A stretch of 64,000 nt of DNA from Clostridiales bacterium Firm_10 (GTDB lineage: Bacteria > Bacillota > Clostridia > Christensenellales > Aristaeellaceae): assembly GCA_001603025.1 (NCBI GenBank), contig LVAP01000007.1, positions 62,001 to 126,000 on the forward strand, given 5' to 3'. The notes beneath the pieces are model-generated. The model had not been told where the DNA came from and made no database searches. It saw only the letters and a list, made by a program, of their open reading frames with translations. Of the stretch, positions 16,859 to 25,576 are shown piece by piece; the first letter of the stretch is position 1, and each line of letters starts with the position of its first letter. Position numbers and translations under genes: made by a program.

Positions 16859-17470
16859 ATGATCGCCATCATTGACTACGGCGTGGGCAACCTGTACTCC
16901 CTCAGCCACTCGCTGACGCACCTGGGCGTGGAAAACGCCGTCACCAGCGACCGCGCCCTGATTGGGGCGGCGGACAAGCTGATCCTGCCCGGTGTGGGCG
17001 CCTTCGGCGACGCCCGGAAGCGCCTGGACGACTGCGGCCTGACGGAGGTCATCGTGGGCCGCGCTCATGCGGGCATACCGCTGCTGGGTATCTGCCTGGG
17101 CATGCAGCTGCTGTTTGAAAAGAGCTTTGAATATGGCGAACACGAAGGTCTGAACCTGATTCCCGGCCAGGTATGCCCCATCCAGGCTGACCTGCCCCGT
17201 CCTCTCAAGGTGCCGCATATCGGCTGGAACCAGCTGCATATCGTGCGGCCCTGTCTGCTCACCCGGGATATCGCCGAGGGCGACAGCGTGTATTACGTCC
17301 ATTCCTACTATGCGAAAAACGTAGGCGATTGCCTGATGGCCTCGTCAGAATACGGCGTTGAGGTGCCCGGCATCGTGCAGAAGGACAACGTATACGGCGC
17401 GCAATTCCACCCGGAAAAGAGCGGCGAGATCGGGCTGCGCATACTGAGGGCCTTCGCCGAAGGCGCATGA
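16859..17470 (+). CDS. hisH: Imidazole glycerol phosphate synthase, glutamine amidotransferase subunit
   Basis: HisH releases ammonia from glutamine for HisF. The 203-residue class I amidotransferase has IDYGVGNLYS at the start, the nucleophile Cys in LGICLGMQLLFE and the catalytic His-x-Glu in GAQFHPEKSGE. The ATG follows GGGAGG, 14 bases after hisB. It works as a heterodimer with HisF, encoded two genes downstream. Confidence 0.95.
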   Translation: MIAIIDYGVGNLYSLSHSLTHLGVENAVTSDRALIGAADKLILPGVGAFGDARKRLDDCGLTEVIVGRAHAGIPLLGICLGMQLLFEKSFEYGEHEGLNLIPGQVCPIQADLPRPLKVPHIGWNQLHIVRPCLLTRDIAEGDSVYYVHSYYAKNVGDCLMASSEYGVEVPGIVQKDNVYGAQFHPEKSGEIGLRILRAFAEGA

Positions 17471-17482
17471 GGAGGCGTAAAG

Positions 17483-18214
17483 ATGCTGATATTTCCGGCC
17501 ATTGACCTGCGGGGCGGCCAGGTTGTGCGCCTGAGCGAAGGCGATTACGGGCGCATGACCGTCTATGCTTCCGATCCCCTGGAAATTGCCCGGCGTTTCC
17601 GGGCCGCCGGCGCGGCCTGCCTGCACGTGGTCGACCTGGACGGCGCGAAGGACGGCACGCAGGAGAACCTGCCCGTCATCGCCGCGATCGTGCGCGAGGG
17701 CGGCCTGTTCGTTGAGGTGGGCGGCGGCGGCCGCAGCGAGGAGAGCGTCGGCCGTTATATGGACCTGGGCGTGGATCGCGTGATTGTGGGCACCATGGCG
17801 GTGGAAAACCCGGCACTGATGGAAAAGCTGGCGGCGAAGTATCCCGGCCGCCTGGCCGCCGGCGTGGACGCCCGCGATGGCCGCGTCGCCATCCACGGCT
17901 GGCGTGCGCTGACGGACATCGACGCCTGCGAGTTTGCGCGCGGCCTGCCCGCCTGCGGCGTGGATACGGTTATTTATACCGACATCTCACGGGACGGCAT
18001 GCTGGGCGGGACGAACCTCGCGGTTTACGAGCGCCTCTCTCAGGTCCCGGGGCTGAAGGTGGTGGCGTCCGGCGGCATCTCCTTCGAGCGGGAAATCGCG
18101 GCGCTTCGCGGCATGAATCTGTATGCCGCCATTCTGGGCAAGGCGCTTTATACCGGCAAGCTGTCGCTCCCGCGCGCGCTGGCCATCGCCCGGGGAGAGG
18201 AGGCGCCCCAGTGA
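17483..18214 (+). CDS. hisA: ProFAR isomerase
   Basis: HisA isomerises the ProFAR aminoaldose to the PRFAR ketose. The 243-residue half-barrel-duplicated TIM protein has IFPAIDLRGGQVVRLSEGDY at its N-terminus with the catalytic Asp, and the second phosphate site ending in YTDISRDGML and VVASGGIS. A GAGGAGG site precedes the ATG. It ends overlapping the GTG of hisF. Confidence 0.95.
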   Translation: MLIFPAIDLRGGQVVRLSEGDYGRMTVYASDPLEIARRFRAAGAACLHVVDLDGAKDGTQENLPVIAAIVREGGLFVEVGGGGRSEESVGRYMDLGVDRVIVGTMAVENPALMEKLAAKYPGRLAAGVDARDGRVAIHGWRALTDIDACEFARGLPACGVDTVIYTDISRDGMLGGTNLAVYERLSQVPGLKVVASGGISFEREIAALRGMNLYAAILGKALYTGKLSLPRALAIARGEEAPQ

Positions 18215-19002
18215 TCTCCAAGAGAATCATCCCCTGCCTGGACGTGCGGAACGGACGTGTGGTCAAGGGCGTCAACTTCGAGGGCATTCAGGACGTGGCC
18301 GACCCGGTCGAAATGGCGCGCTTTTACAATGACAGCGGCGCGGACGAGCTGGTGTTCTACGACATCACCGCCTCCTTCGAGGGACGGGGGCTGTTCACGG
18401 ATATCCTCAGGCGCACGGCCGCCGAGGTGTTCATTCCCCTCACGGTGGGCGGCGGTATCAACGAAGTGGCGGACTTTGAGCGCGTGCTCGCCTGCGGAGC
18501 CGACAAGGTGAGCGTCAATTCCGGCGCGATCCGCAATCCCGGCCTGATCGAACAGGCGGCTCGCCGCTACGGCAACCAGTGCGTGGTGCTCTCCATGGAC
18601 GTGAAGCGGGTCGGCGGCCAGTTCCGCCTGTTTGCCAAGGGCGGACGCGTGGACACCGGCATCGACGCGCTGGAGTGGGCTCACGCCGGGCAGGAGCGCG
18701 GCGCGGGCGAACTGGTGGTCAACAGCATCGACACCGACGGCGTGAAGAACGGCTTCGATCTGGACATGCTCCGCGCTGTGGCCGCCCGCGTGAACATACC
18801 GATCATCGCCTCGGGCGGCGCGGGCAGCATGGAGCACTTCAAAGCCCTGTTCCTGGGCGAGGAAAAGGTGGACGCCGGCCTGGCCGCCTCGATCTTCCAC
18901 AGGCGGGAAGTCCCCATCGCGGCGCTCAAGCGCTATCTGGCGGACGAAGGCATTCCAATGCGCATCATACGGCAGCGGGAGGAGAATTCAAATGACAGTT
19001 GA
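18211..19002 (+). CDS. hisF: Imidazole glycerol phosphate synthase, cyclase subunit
   Basis: HisF uses ammonia from HisH to turn PRFAR into imidazole-glycerol phosphate and AICAR. The 263-residue TIM barrel begins MISKRIIPCLDVRNGRVVKG, with the catalytic Asp in CLD and the second catalytic Asp in NSIDTDG, and has IASGGAGSMEH late in the barrel. It starts at GTG, overlapping hisA by 4 bases, after GGAGAGG, and overlaps hisI/E by 11 bases. Confidence 0.95.
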   Translation: MISKRIIPCLDVRNGRVVKGVNFEGIQDVADPVEMARFYNDSGADELVFYDITASFEGRGLFTDILRRTAAEVFIPLTVGGGINEVADFERVLACGADKVSVNSGAIRNPGLIEQAARRYGNQCVVLSMDVKRVGGQFRLFAKGGRVDTGIDALEWAHAGQERGAGELVVNSIDTDGVKNGFDLDMLRAVAARVNIPIIASGGAGSMEHFKALFLGEEKVDAGLAASIFHRREVPIAALKRYLADEGIPMRIIRQREENSNDS

Positions 19003-19636
19003 CGAGCTGAAATTCGACGCGAACGGCCTCATTCCGGCCGTGGTTCAGGATTATTTCACCAAAAAAGTGCTGACGCTCGCGTACATGAACCGGGAATCCC
19101 TGGAAATCTCCATGAAGGAAGGCCGCACCTGCTTCTACTCGCGTTCCCGCAGGTGCCTGTGGCGCAAGGGAGAAACCTCCGGCAACGTGCAGGAGATCGT
19201 CTGCATCCGAGCAGACTGCGACTGCGACGCGCTGGTCGTGGAGGTCATCAAGGCGGGGCCGGCCTGCCACACGGGCGAGGATTCCTGCTTCTTCAACGAG
19301 GTCTACCAGAGCGAGGCGCATCCCTCCTTTTCTCTGGACGCGCTCTATGAACTCATCGCCGGCCGGAAGAGCCAGCCCAAGGAGGGCTCCTACACCACCT
19401 ATCTCTTCGAGAAAGGACTCGACAAGATCCTCAAAAAGGTGGGTGAAGAGTGCACAGAGGTGATCATAGCGGGCAAGGGCGGCGACAAAGCGGAAACCGT
19501 CTTTGAAATCGCTGATCTCACCTATCACCTGCTGGTGCTGATGGTGGAGGCCGGCGTCTCCATTGACGACGTGATGGGCCAGCTGGCCAGCCGCCATGTC
19601 ATCGACCACAAGGTGAAGCAGGAGAAGATGAAGTAG
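18992..19636 (+). CDS. hisIE: Bifunctional phosphoribosyl-AMP cyclohydrolase / phosphoribosyl-ATP pyrophosphatase
   Basis: This 214-residue protein joins HisI and HisE. Residues about 10-110 are HisI: LTLAYMNRESLE, YSRSRRCLWRKGETSGN and the zinc ligands in RADCDCDALVVEV with a later Cys (ACHTGEDSC). Residues about 120-210 are HisE: TYLFEKGLDKILKKVGEE with the E-x-x-E acidic helices of the MazG-like fold. It carries out steps 2 and 3 of the pathway. It closes the histidine operon proper. Confidence 0.94.
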   Translation: MTVDELKFDANGLIPAVVQDYFTKKVLTLAYMNRESLEISMKEGRTCFYSRSRRCLWRKGETSGNVQEIVCIRADCDCDALVVEVIKAGPACHTGEDSCFFNEVYQSEAHPSFSLDALYELIAGRKSQPKEGSYTTYLFEKGLDKILKKVGEECTEVIIAGKGGDKAETVFEIADLTYHLLVLMVEAGVSIDDVMGQLASRHVIDHKVKQEKMK

Positions 19637-19681
19637 CGTGCCCCGCGCGCGGCCGTCTGTAAGCAGGGAGTGGTTCATCCG

Positions 19682-21118
19682 ATGAAAAAGGTGGGAATAC
19701 AGATCGCCGTGCTGGCGGCGGTTCTGCTGCTGATGTGCGCCGTCTTCAGGCTGGCATCAGGCAACACCTATACCGCCTGCATCCCCTTTCGGCCCTGGAT
19801 GGCACAGGAGCTGGACCTCGAGGCCGAAATGCCGGATGTGATCGCATCCGGCGTGCCGGAACGGCGCGGCACCCGGTTATTGGTGCCCGTCGAGGCAAAA
19901 GGTCCGGGCGAGTCGTTTTTGTCCGTGAAGGCCGACGGCCAGGATGATGCGGAGGAAACGCTCTTCTTTCACGTGGATTCGCTGATGACCGTCTACGACA
20001 TAGAAACGGGCGGTTTCACCGGCGACCTGGCTGTGATGTGCGCCTTGACGGTATTCTGCCTGGCGGTAGCTTTCATCATGTTCAGGCATTACTGGCGGAC
20101 GCGCGGCCCGGCTTTCTATGCCTACAGCACCATCTACGCCGCAGGCTTCTCGCTGTTTGCGCTGCTGACCGGGCTCAGCATGCTGAACATCACTCTCCGA
20201 CACGTCATTCAGCCTTTGAATTACACCATGCTCGGCGTCTACTCGACGCTCTGCGGCGCCGGGTACAATTTCATGCTGCTGACATCGCCCCTCCTGCTGG
20301 CATTCGCCGTGGCGATGACCATAAGCAACGCCGCGCTGATGCGTCACGAGGGGTCCAAGCCCAAGAACGTGCTGGGCATCGTCATTGGCTTTCTGCTGGT
20401 GGCGGGAGAAATTGTGGGAGTACTGCTCTTCAACAGAAACTTTGCAGGGTCGGAATGGGAATACCGGGTGCAGCGCACGATCGAAAACGTATACGCCATG
20501 TTCTTCACTTACTTCGAGTGCATGCTGATCGGCGCCATCATCTGCGGCGTAAAAGCCGCGCGGCACATTCCCCCTATGGATCGGGATTATCTCGTCATCC
20601 TGGGCTGCAGCTTCCGGAAGGACGGCACGCTGACGCCGCTGCTGCGGGGCCGGGTGGACCGGGCGCTCGCCTTCTGGCGCTCGCAGAAGGAGACCACAGG
20701 TCACGAGGCGGTGCTGATGCCCTCCGGAGGCCAGGGCACGGACGAGGTCATGCCGGAAGCCGAAGCCATGCGGCGTTACCTGCTGACGCAGGGCGTGCCG
20801 GAAACGCTGATTCAGGTGGAAGACCGGTCGCGCAATACCTACCAGAACATGACCTGCTCCAAAGCGCTGATCGACGCCGCCGGCCCGAATGCCAAAGTGG
20901 CCTATGTAACCACGAATTATCACGTGTTCCGCAGCGGCGTATGGGCCGCCAGGGCCGGATTGCCCGCGGAAGGCATAGGAAGCCGCACGAAATGGTGGTA
21001 CTGGCCCAACGCCTTCATGCGGGAATGCGTGGGCCTGCTGGTCAATCACATCTGGCAGGAGCTCCTGCTGCTGGTGCTGATGATCGCCTTCTTTGGGGTG
21101 CTGTCGCTGACGCTGTGA
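19682..21118 (+). CDS. Membrane protein with YdcF/ElyC-type DUF218 domain
   Basis: This 478-residue protein starts at the ATG at 19682 after a GGGAG site. It has a signal-anchor at about 5-24, an extracytoplasmic beta-like region to about 110, then about five transmembrane segments to about 300. A DUF218 domain follows: YLVILGCSFRKDG, LLRGRVDRAL, MPSGGQGTDE, EDRSRNTYQNM and VTTNYHVFRSG. A last transmembrane segment closes the protein. DUF218 proteins such as ElyC and SanA affect envelope metabolism, but the substrate is unknown. It lies 45 bases after hisIE without a visible terminator, so it may be transcribed with the his operon by read-through. Confidence 0.8.
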   Translation: MKKVGIQIAVLAAVLLLMCAVFRLASGNTYTACIPFRPWMAQELDLEAEMPDVIASGVPERRGTRLLVPVEAKGPGESFLSVKADGQDDAEETLFFHVDSLMTVYDIETGGFTGDLAVMCALTVFCLAVAFIMFRHYWRTRGPAFYAYSTIYAAGFSLFALLTGLSMLNITLRHVIQPLNYTMLGVYSTLCGAGYNFMLLTSPLLLAFAVAMTISNAALMRHEGSKPKNVLGIVIGFLLVAGEIVGVLLFNRNFAGSEWEYRVQRTIENVYAMFFTYFECMLIGAIICGVKAARHIPPMDRDYLVILGCSFRKDGTLTPLLRGRVDRALAFWRSQKETTGHEAVLMPSGGQGTDEVMPEAEAMRRYLLTQGVPETLIQVEDRSRNTYQNMTCSKALIDAAGPNAKVAYVTTNYHVFRSGVWAARAGLPAEGIGSRTKWWYWPNAFMRECVGLLVNHIWQELLLLVLMIAFFGVLSLTL

Positions 21119-21266
21119 AGGAAGCGCCCATTCTGAAAGCCCGGCGCCATTTCCCCATCGTCTCAGGACATTGCCAGACTGCGTTTGTCAACGCCGCGAC
21201 TCCGAATCCCATGGCCGCATCGTCGAATCCTGTATTATTCCTGCCGGGAGGTCAATAAACAATTTG

Positions 21267-21290
21267 AGGCGGACGCAGATGCGTCCGCCT
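21267..21290. terminator. Strong hairpin after the DMT transporter gene
   Basis: A perfect 10-bp stem (21267-21276 with 21281-21290) with a 4-base loop lies 35 bases past the minus-strand DMT gene stop and 150 bases past the YdcF gene. The minus-strand tail is CAAATTGTTT, only weakly T-rich. The rest of 21119-21324 shows no gene. Confidence 0.5.
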
Positions 21291-21324
21291 GCTGTGTCTC
21301 CCCTGCCGGGCTCGCGGAGGACGG

Positions 21325-22176
21325 TTACAGGTTCAAAAGCACCACCGATGCCACGCCCATCGCATAGCCGACATACTGCAGCTTCGTGAAGCGCTCGCCG
21401 TATATGAACCAGGCCAGCACGAACGTAAACAGCATGCCCAGCGCCGCGTTGGTGGGATAGAGGATGGTGTTGGGGATGTGGCCGATCAGCGTCAGGATGA
21501 TCAGGTTCAGCAGGCCGTTGGCCGTACCGTTGACCGCGGCATAGGGCAGGCACTTCCTGACCTCCCCGCTGAAGCCGCGATTCCAGACCACCGATACGGT
21601 CATCAGGATCACGAAGGACACGGCCAGGGCGATGATCATGAATTCATGGGAAAAGCTGTCGCCCAGATGCCGTTTCTGCATGTTCGACATGATCATGCAG
21701 CCGCCGTTGCCGATGAAGGCGATGAACACCCACTTGAACCAGCGGCCCGACAGCGGCTGCCGTCCGTCAAACCTCAGGTTGACCAGCACCAGCGAGCCCG
21801 TGAGCAGCGCAAAACCCGCCGCCGTCAGAAAGGTGACCCGTTCGCCCAGCATTACCCCATAGGCCGCGGGAAAAACCAGGGCCAGCGATATGATCAGCGA
21901 AGTCAGCGCCACCGGTCCGTAGCGCATTGCGTATACCGTGCCGACCCAGGCTGATAAATAGCACAGGGCAAAGCCCAGCGAATATGGCCAGAGCCGGGCG
22001 TCAAAATCCAGCTGCAGGCGCGAGGTCAGCAGGAAGAAAGCCAGTGCGATCAGGCAGGTGACGGCGGAAAACAGGATCGCATCCGGCGATTTCGATTTGA
22101 GGTTGTATTGCTTCTGCGCCACGCTCTGGCAGCATCCGAAGAGCGGGGAGCACAGGAGCAGCAGGTAGTAGATCAT
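21325..22176 (-). CDS. DMT-superfamily (EamA-type) permease
   Basis: This 283-residue protein has about ten hydrophobic segments, in two repeats of five, as in EamA-type drug/metabolite transporters. It ends in FTKLQYVGYAMGVASVVLLNL, typical of the last helix of the second repeat. An AAAGGAG site precedes the ATG. It is 50 bases downstream of a GH5 gene on the same strand and is probably co-transcribed. Its substrate is unknown; the context hints at a sugar or breakdown product. Confidence 0.85.
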   Translation of the reverse strand: MIYYLLLLCSPLFGCCQSVAQKQYNLKSKSPDAILFSAVTCLIALAFFLLTSRLQLDFDARLWPYSLGFALCYLSAWVGTVYAMRYGPVALTSLIISLALVFPAAYGVMLGERVTFLTAAGFALLTGSLVLVNLRFDGRQPLSGRWFKWVFIAFIGNGGCMIMSNMQKRHLGDSFSHEFMIIALAVSFVILMTVSVVWNRGFSGEVRKCLPYAAVNGTANGLLNLIILTLIGHIPNTILYPTNAALGMLFTFVLAWFIYGERFTKLQYVGYAMGVASVVLLNL

Positions 22177-22226
22177 GATTCGCGCTCCTTTGAAGCGTCC
22201 GGCCCCTTCGGCCGCGCCGCTTCGCG

Positions 22227-23324
22227 TCAGTCGTCCGTCTGTCCCTGGATGATGCGCAGCATCCTGGAGCTGACAATGCGGCGCTCATCGTCCGTCACCA
22301 GCGAAAAACGATTGCAGTCGTAGGGCGTGCTCAGGTAATTCCACACGCTGTAGGGCAGACCATTCTGCCTGGCGAATCGGATGACATCGCTCATCCAGCT
22401 TTCCCGCCAGGCCGTGCGCGCGTGGCGTATGGTGCCGAACTCGCCCAGCCACAGCACCTTGTCGGGATGCGCCCGGTGAAACTCGGCTGCCCCGCGCAGC
22501 CCGTGCTCCACATAATCCCGCCCGATGATCGGCCAGGCGTCGAATTCGGATGGATCACCGCCGGAGAACACGGCGAAGTCCTTGTAATAGGCGTTGTCGC
22601 CCGGATAGGGAATCTCGCGGTTATAGGCGTACTGAGCGGGATGGATGGTCGTGCGCTGGTGCGTAAAGGCGAACGGGCCGTAATAGTGAAAGGTATAGGC
22701 GATGCGGTCGTCATCATACAGCCGCAGGTCACGCAGGCGATCCGGGCTGTTCCACTGGGCCGAGCCGATGATCAGGCGGCGGTCCGGGTTTTTCGCGCGG
22801 ATGGCGCTCACGCAGCGCCCGGCCAGTTCGTTCCAGGCCGCAGCGTCCGTCGTGGTCACCTCGTTGAGGGGCTCGAAGATGATGTCACAGCCGCTGTAGC
22901 GATCCTCGAGCATTTCCCACAGCCGGATGAATCGCTCCTGAAGCGCACTGTCCTGCATGAGCGACGAGGCTTCCGCAAAGTCGCAGTAGCAGCCGATGGC
23001 GTGGTGCAGGTTCAGCACGACCTCCAGCCCCTCATCGAGGCACCAGCCGACCATGCGATCGAGCAGTTTGAGCATGTCTTCGCGATAGCAATACGGCCGC
23101 TCGTATTCCTCCACCACAACCTGATCGAACGGAACGCGGATGTGATCCATGCCCATCGCCTTGATGTTGCGCACGTCCCACAGGCTCAGATAACGTTCAA
23201 AATGCTCCCTGTCGCCGATGCTCAGGTTGAAGGCCATGTGCTCCGGCAGAAAGCGCACGCGCTTGTAATTGGTCATCCAGCCTCCGACGCCCATTCCCCT
23301 GTGCAGTTTCCCAAAGGGCTCCAT
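22227..23324 (-). CDS. Glycoside hydrolase family 5-type enzyme
   Basis: This 365-residue protein is a TIM-barrel glycosidase of clan GH-A. The acid/base is Glu 155 in FEPLNEV and the nucleophile is Glu 295 in WLGEFG; VVLNLHHAIG and FHYYGPFAFTH are also typical of GH5 cellulase/glucanase proteins. There is no signal peptide, so it likely acts on imported oligosaccharides. The ATG at 23324 lies 8 bases after CGGAGG; a GTG at 23333 is less well placed. Confidence 0.85.
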   Translation of the reverse strand: MEPFGKLHRGMGVGGWMTNYKRVRFLPEHMAFNLSIGDREHFERYLSLWDVRNIKAMGMDHIRVPFDQVVVEEYERPYCYREDMLKLLDRMVGWCLDEGLEVVLNLHHAIGCYCDFAEASSLMQDSALQERFIRLWEMLEDRYSGCDIIFEPLNEVTTTDAAAWNELAGRCVSAIRAKNPDRRLIIGSAQWNSPDRLRDLRLYDDDRIAYTFHYYGPFAFTHQRTTIHPAQYAYNREIPYPGDNAYYKDFAVFSGGDPSEFDAWPIIGRDYVEHGLRGAAEFHRAHPDKVLWLGEFGTIRHARTAWRESWMSDVIRFARQNGLPYSVWNYLSTPYDCNRFSLVTDDERRIVSSRMLRIIQGQTDD

Positions 23325-23389
23325 GTGATGCACCTCCGTCTTATCCTGATTGCCGCCATCCGGCGGACCTGCCCCGAAAAGAAGCAGGA

Positions 23390-24085
23390 TTACGGTTCAG
23401 ATCTCTCATCCATGATGAAAACAGAACGCAGGCTTCCCTGCCGCCACTCGCTGCGCCATGCCTGAGCGCCCGCCAGCGTGAAGGATTCCATGGCGCCGGC
23501 GTCAAAATGCTCCAGGTGGCGAAGATGGGCCTCCGCCTGCGCCCGCTTCAGGGGGCTCGGAACATGCCCGGCCAGATACTCATCGAACGGCAGCGCCAGA
23601 ACGCTCCTGAGCGTTTCGTTCAGCCGGTCGAGGCCGGCCGCCTCCGGGCCGAGCAGCTGCAGCCGGGGATTCAGCGCGTCTCCAGCCAGAAGAAGGCGAC
23701 GCCTGCGAAGGAGCAGTCCCCGGGATCCGCGGGTGTGCCCCGCGAGGCACACGCACTCCGCCGTTTCGCCGCCCAGGTCAAATTCGGCGCCTGCCGGCAG
23801 ATCCTCCAGCGCGTAGTCCGGGGCTTCTCCCAGCAGCGGCCAATCCTCGCGGGCCAGGCGCACCGACGGAAAGCGCCGGTTGCCGCCCACGTGGTCGTAA
23901 TGCCCGTGGCTGTTCAGCACCAGACAGGGCGTCGAAACCTCCTGCTCTACGAACGTCCTCAGGTCCCTCTTCCCCATGCCCGTGTCCCACAGGAGGGCGT
24001 TCTTCTCGCCGGCCACCAGGACGCAGTAGACCCGATAGTCTTCCTCAATCTGGAAAACGCCCGGACAAACCTCATGCGTATTCAT
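23390..24085 (-). CDS. MBL-fold metallo-hydrolase
   Basis: This 231-residue protein has the metallo-beta-lactamase fold. The metal site is NSHGHYDHVGG (H60, H62, D64, H65), with further ligands in LAGHTRGS, LLAGDALN and LAGHVPSP. The set matches two-metal hydrolases of the glyoxalase II/general hydrolase group. The substrate is unknown. The ATG lacks a strong ribosome site. It lies 54 bases after gcvPB with a hairpin between them, so it may be partly insulated from the gcv operon. Confidence 0.8.
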   Translation of the reverse strand: MNTHEVCPGVFQIEEDYRVYCVLVAGEKNALLWDTGMGKRDLRTFVEQEVSTPCLVLNSHGHYDHVGGNRRFPSVRLAREDWPLLGEAPDYALEDLPAGAEFDLGGETAECVCLAGHTRGSRGLLLRRRRLLLAGDALNPRLQLLGPEAAGLDRLNETLRSVLALPFDEYLAGHVPSPLKRAQAEAHLRHLEHFDAGAMESFTLAGAQAWRSEWRQGSLRSVFIMDERSEP

Positions 24086-24087
24086 GC

Positions 24088-24124
24088 CAAAACACCACGC
24101 GGCGGGGCCCGCAAGAGCCCCGCC
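24088..24124 (-). terminator. Hairpin between gcvPB and the MBL-fold gene
   Basis: On the minus strand GGCGGGGC (24117-24124) pairs perfectly with GCCCCGCC (24101-24108), followed by GCGTGGTGTTTT. It probably ends most gcv transcripts, although the T tract is displaced. Confidence 0.5.
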
Positions 24125-24139
24125 TGTCCGTTCAGTTGA

Positions 24140-25576
24140 TCATTGTGCGAATTTGTAGCGCAGCACCGGGCTGCGGGCCGCGGTCACCTCGTCAGGCCGC
24201 CCGATGGGGCAGCTGTGCGGCGCGCTGTGCAGGCTTTCCGGGTCGGTTCTGGCCTCCTCCAGAATGCCCAGGAAGACGGAAGCCGCTTCGTCCAGGGTCT
24301 CGGGGCTCTCCGTCTCGGTCGGCTCCACCATCAGCGCCTCGTGGACGATCAGGGGGAAGTACATCGTCGGAGGATGCATACCGAAATCCAGCAGACGCTT
24401 GGCAACATCCATGGCCGATACGCCCGTCTCGTGCTTCAGCCGCTCCAGCGTCATGACGAATTCGTGCATGCAGATGGTATCAAAGGACATATCGTAGCTG
24501 TCCTTCAGCTTATTCATCAGGTAGTTGGCGTTCAGTACGGCACCGGCAGAAGCTTCCGGGATGCCTTCCCGGCCCAGCGTGAGGATGTAAGTCAGCGCGC
24601 GCACCGCCACCAGGAAGTTGCCCCAGAAGGAGCGGACCCGGCCCATCGTGTGCGCGGGAGTACAGAAGCGGTAGGCGCCGTTTTCCTCGCGGATCCGGGG
24701 CTCAGGCAGGTATTCCTCCAGGAACGCCTTGCAGCCCACCGGACCGCTGCCAGGGCCGCCGCCGCCGTGCGGCGTGGAAAATGTTTTGTGCAGGTTCAGG
24801 TGCACGCAGTCAAACCCCATGTCGCCGGGACGCACATGCCCCATGATGGCGTTCAGATTCGCGCCGTCATAATAGCACAGGCCGCCGGCGCGGTGGACGA
24901 TCTCGGTGATTTCCAGGATGTTGGGGTCGAACAGTCCCACGGTGTTGGGATTGGTGAGCATAAGGCCCGCCGTATCCGGGCCGACAGCTGCACGCAGCGC
25001 ATCCAGATCAACGCCGCCCTGGGCGTTGGAAGGGATGGAGACGACGGAGAAGCCCGCCATCACCGCCGAAGCGGGATTTGTGCCGTGGGCGGAATCCGGT
25101 ACGAGGATTTTCGTGCGGGCCGCGTCGCCGCGGGCCTGGTGATAGCGGCGGATGAGCAGAAGCCCGGTGTATTCCCCGTGGGCGCCCGCCGCGGGCTGGA
25201 AGGTCATGCCGTCCATGCCCGTTATTTCACACAGCAGCTTCTCCAGCCTGAAGAGAACCTCCAGACACCCCTGCGCGGTGTCCTCACCCTGCAGAGGATG
25301 GATGCCGGTGAAGCCGGGCAGCGCCGCCATTTCCTCGTCGATCCGGGGATTGTACTTCATGGTGCAGGAGCCCAGCGGGTAGAAGCCATCATTCACACCG
25401 TGAGTCTGCTTGGCCAGCTCGGTGTAGTGCCGACCCAGATCCACCTCGGAGATTTCCGGCAGACGCGGCGCTTCGGCGCGCAGCAGCGAAGGATCAAAGG
25501 AGACAGCCGGCACATCGCAGGCGGGAATCAGGCTCTGGCCGCGGCCAGTCCGGCTCCGTTCAAACAAAAGCTTCAT
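24140..25576 (-). CDS. gcvPB: Glycine dehydrogenase (decarboxylating) subunit 2
   Basis: This is the PLP-binding half of the P-protein, which decarboxylates glycine and passes the aminomethyl group to lipoyl-GcvH. The 478-residue chain has LGSCTMKYNPRI, the glycine-rich GGGGPGSGPVGC and, just before it, the PLP lysine in NLHKTFSTPHG. The start at 25576 overlaps the gcvPA stop (ATGA). The two-chain P-protein is typical of Firmicutes. Confidence 0.95.
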   Translation of the reverse strand: MKLLFERSRTGRGQSLIPACDVPAVSFDPSLLRAEAPRLPEISEVDLGRHYTELAKQTHGVNDGFYPLGSCTMKYNPRIDEEMAALPGFTGIHPLQGEDTAQGCLEVLFRLEKLLCEITGMDGMTFQPAAGAHGEYTGLLLIRRYHQARGDAARTKILVPDSAHGTNPASAVMAGFSVVSIPSNAQGGVDLDALRAAVGPDTAGLMLTNPNTVGLFDPNILEITEIVHRAGGLCYYDGANLNAIMGHVRPGDMGFDCVHLNLHKTFSTPHGGGGPGSGPVGCKAFLEEYLPEPRIREENGAYRFCTPAHTMGRVRSFWGNFLVAVRALTYILTLGREGIPEASAGAVLNANYLMNKLKDSYDMSFDTICMHEFVMTLERLKHETGVSAMDVAKRLLDFGMHPPTMYFPLIVHEALMVEPTETESPETLDEAASVFLGILEEARTDPESLHSAPHSCPIGRPDEVTAARSPVLRYKFAQ

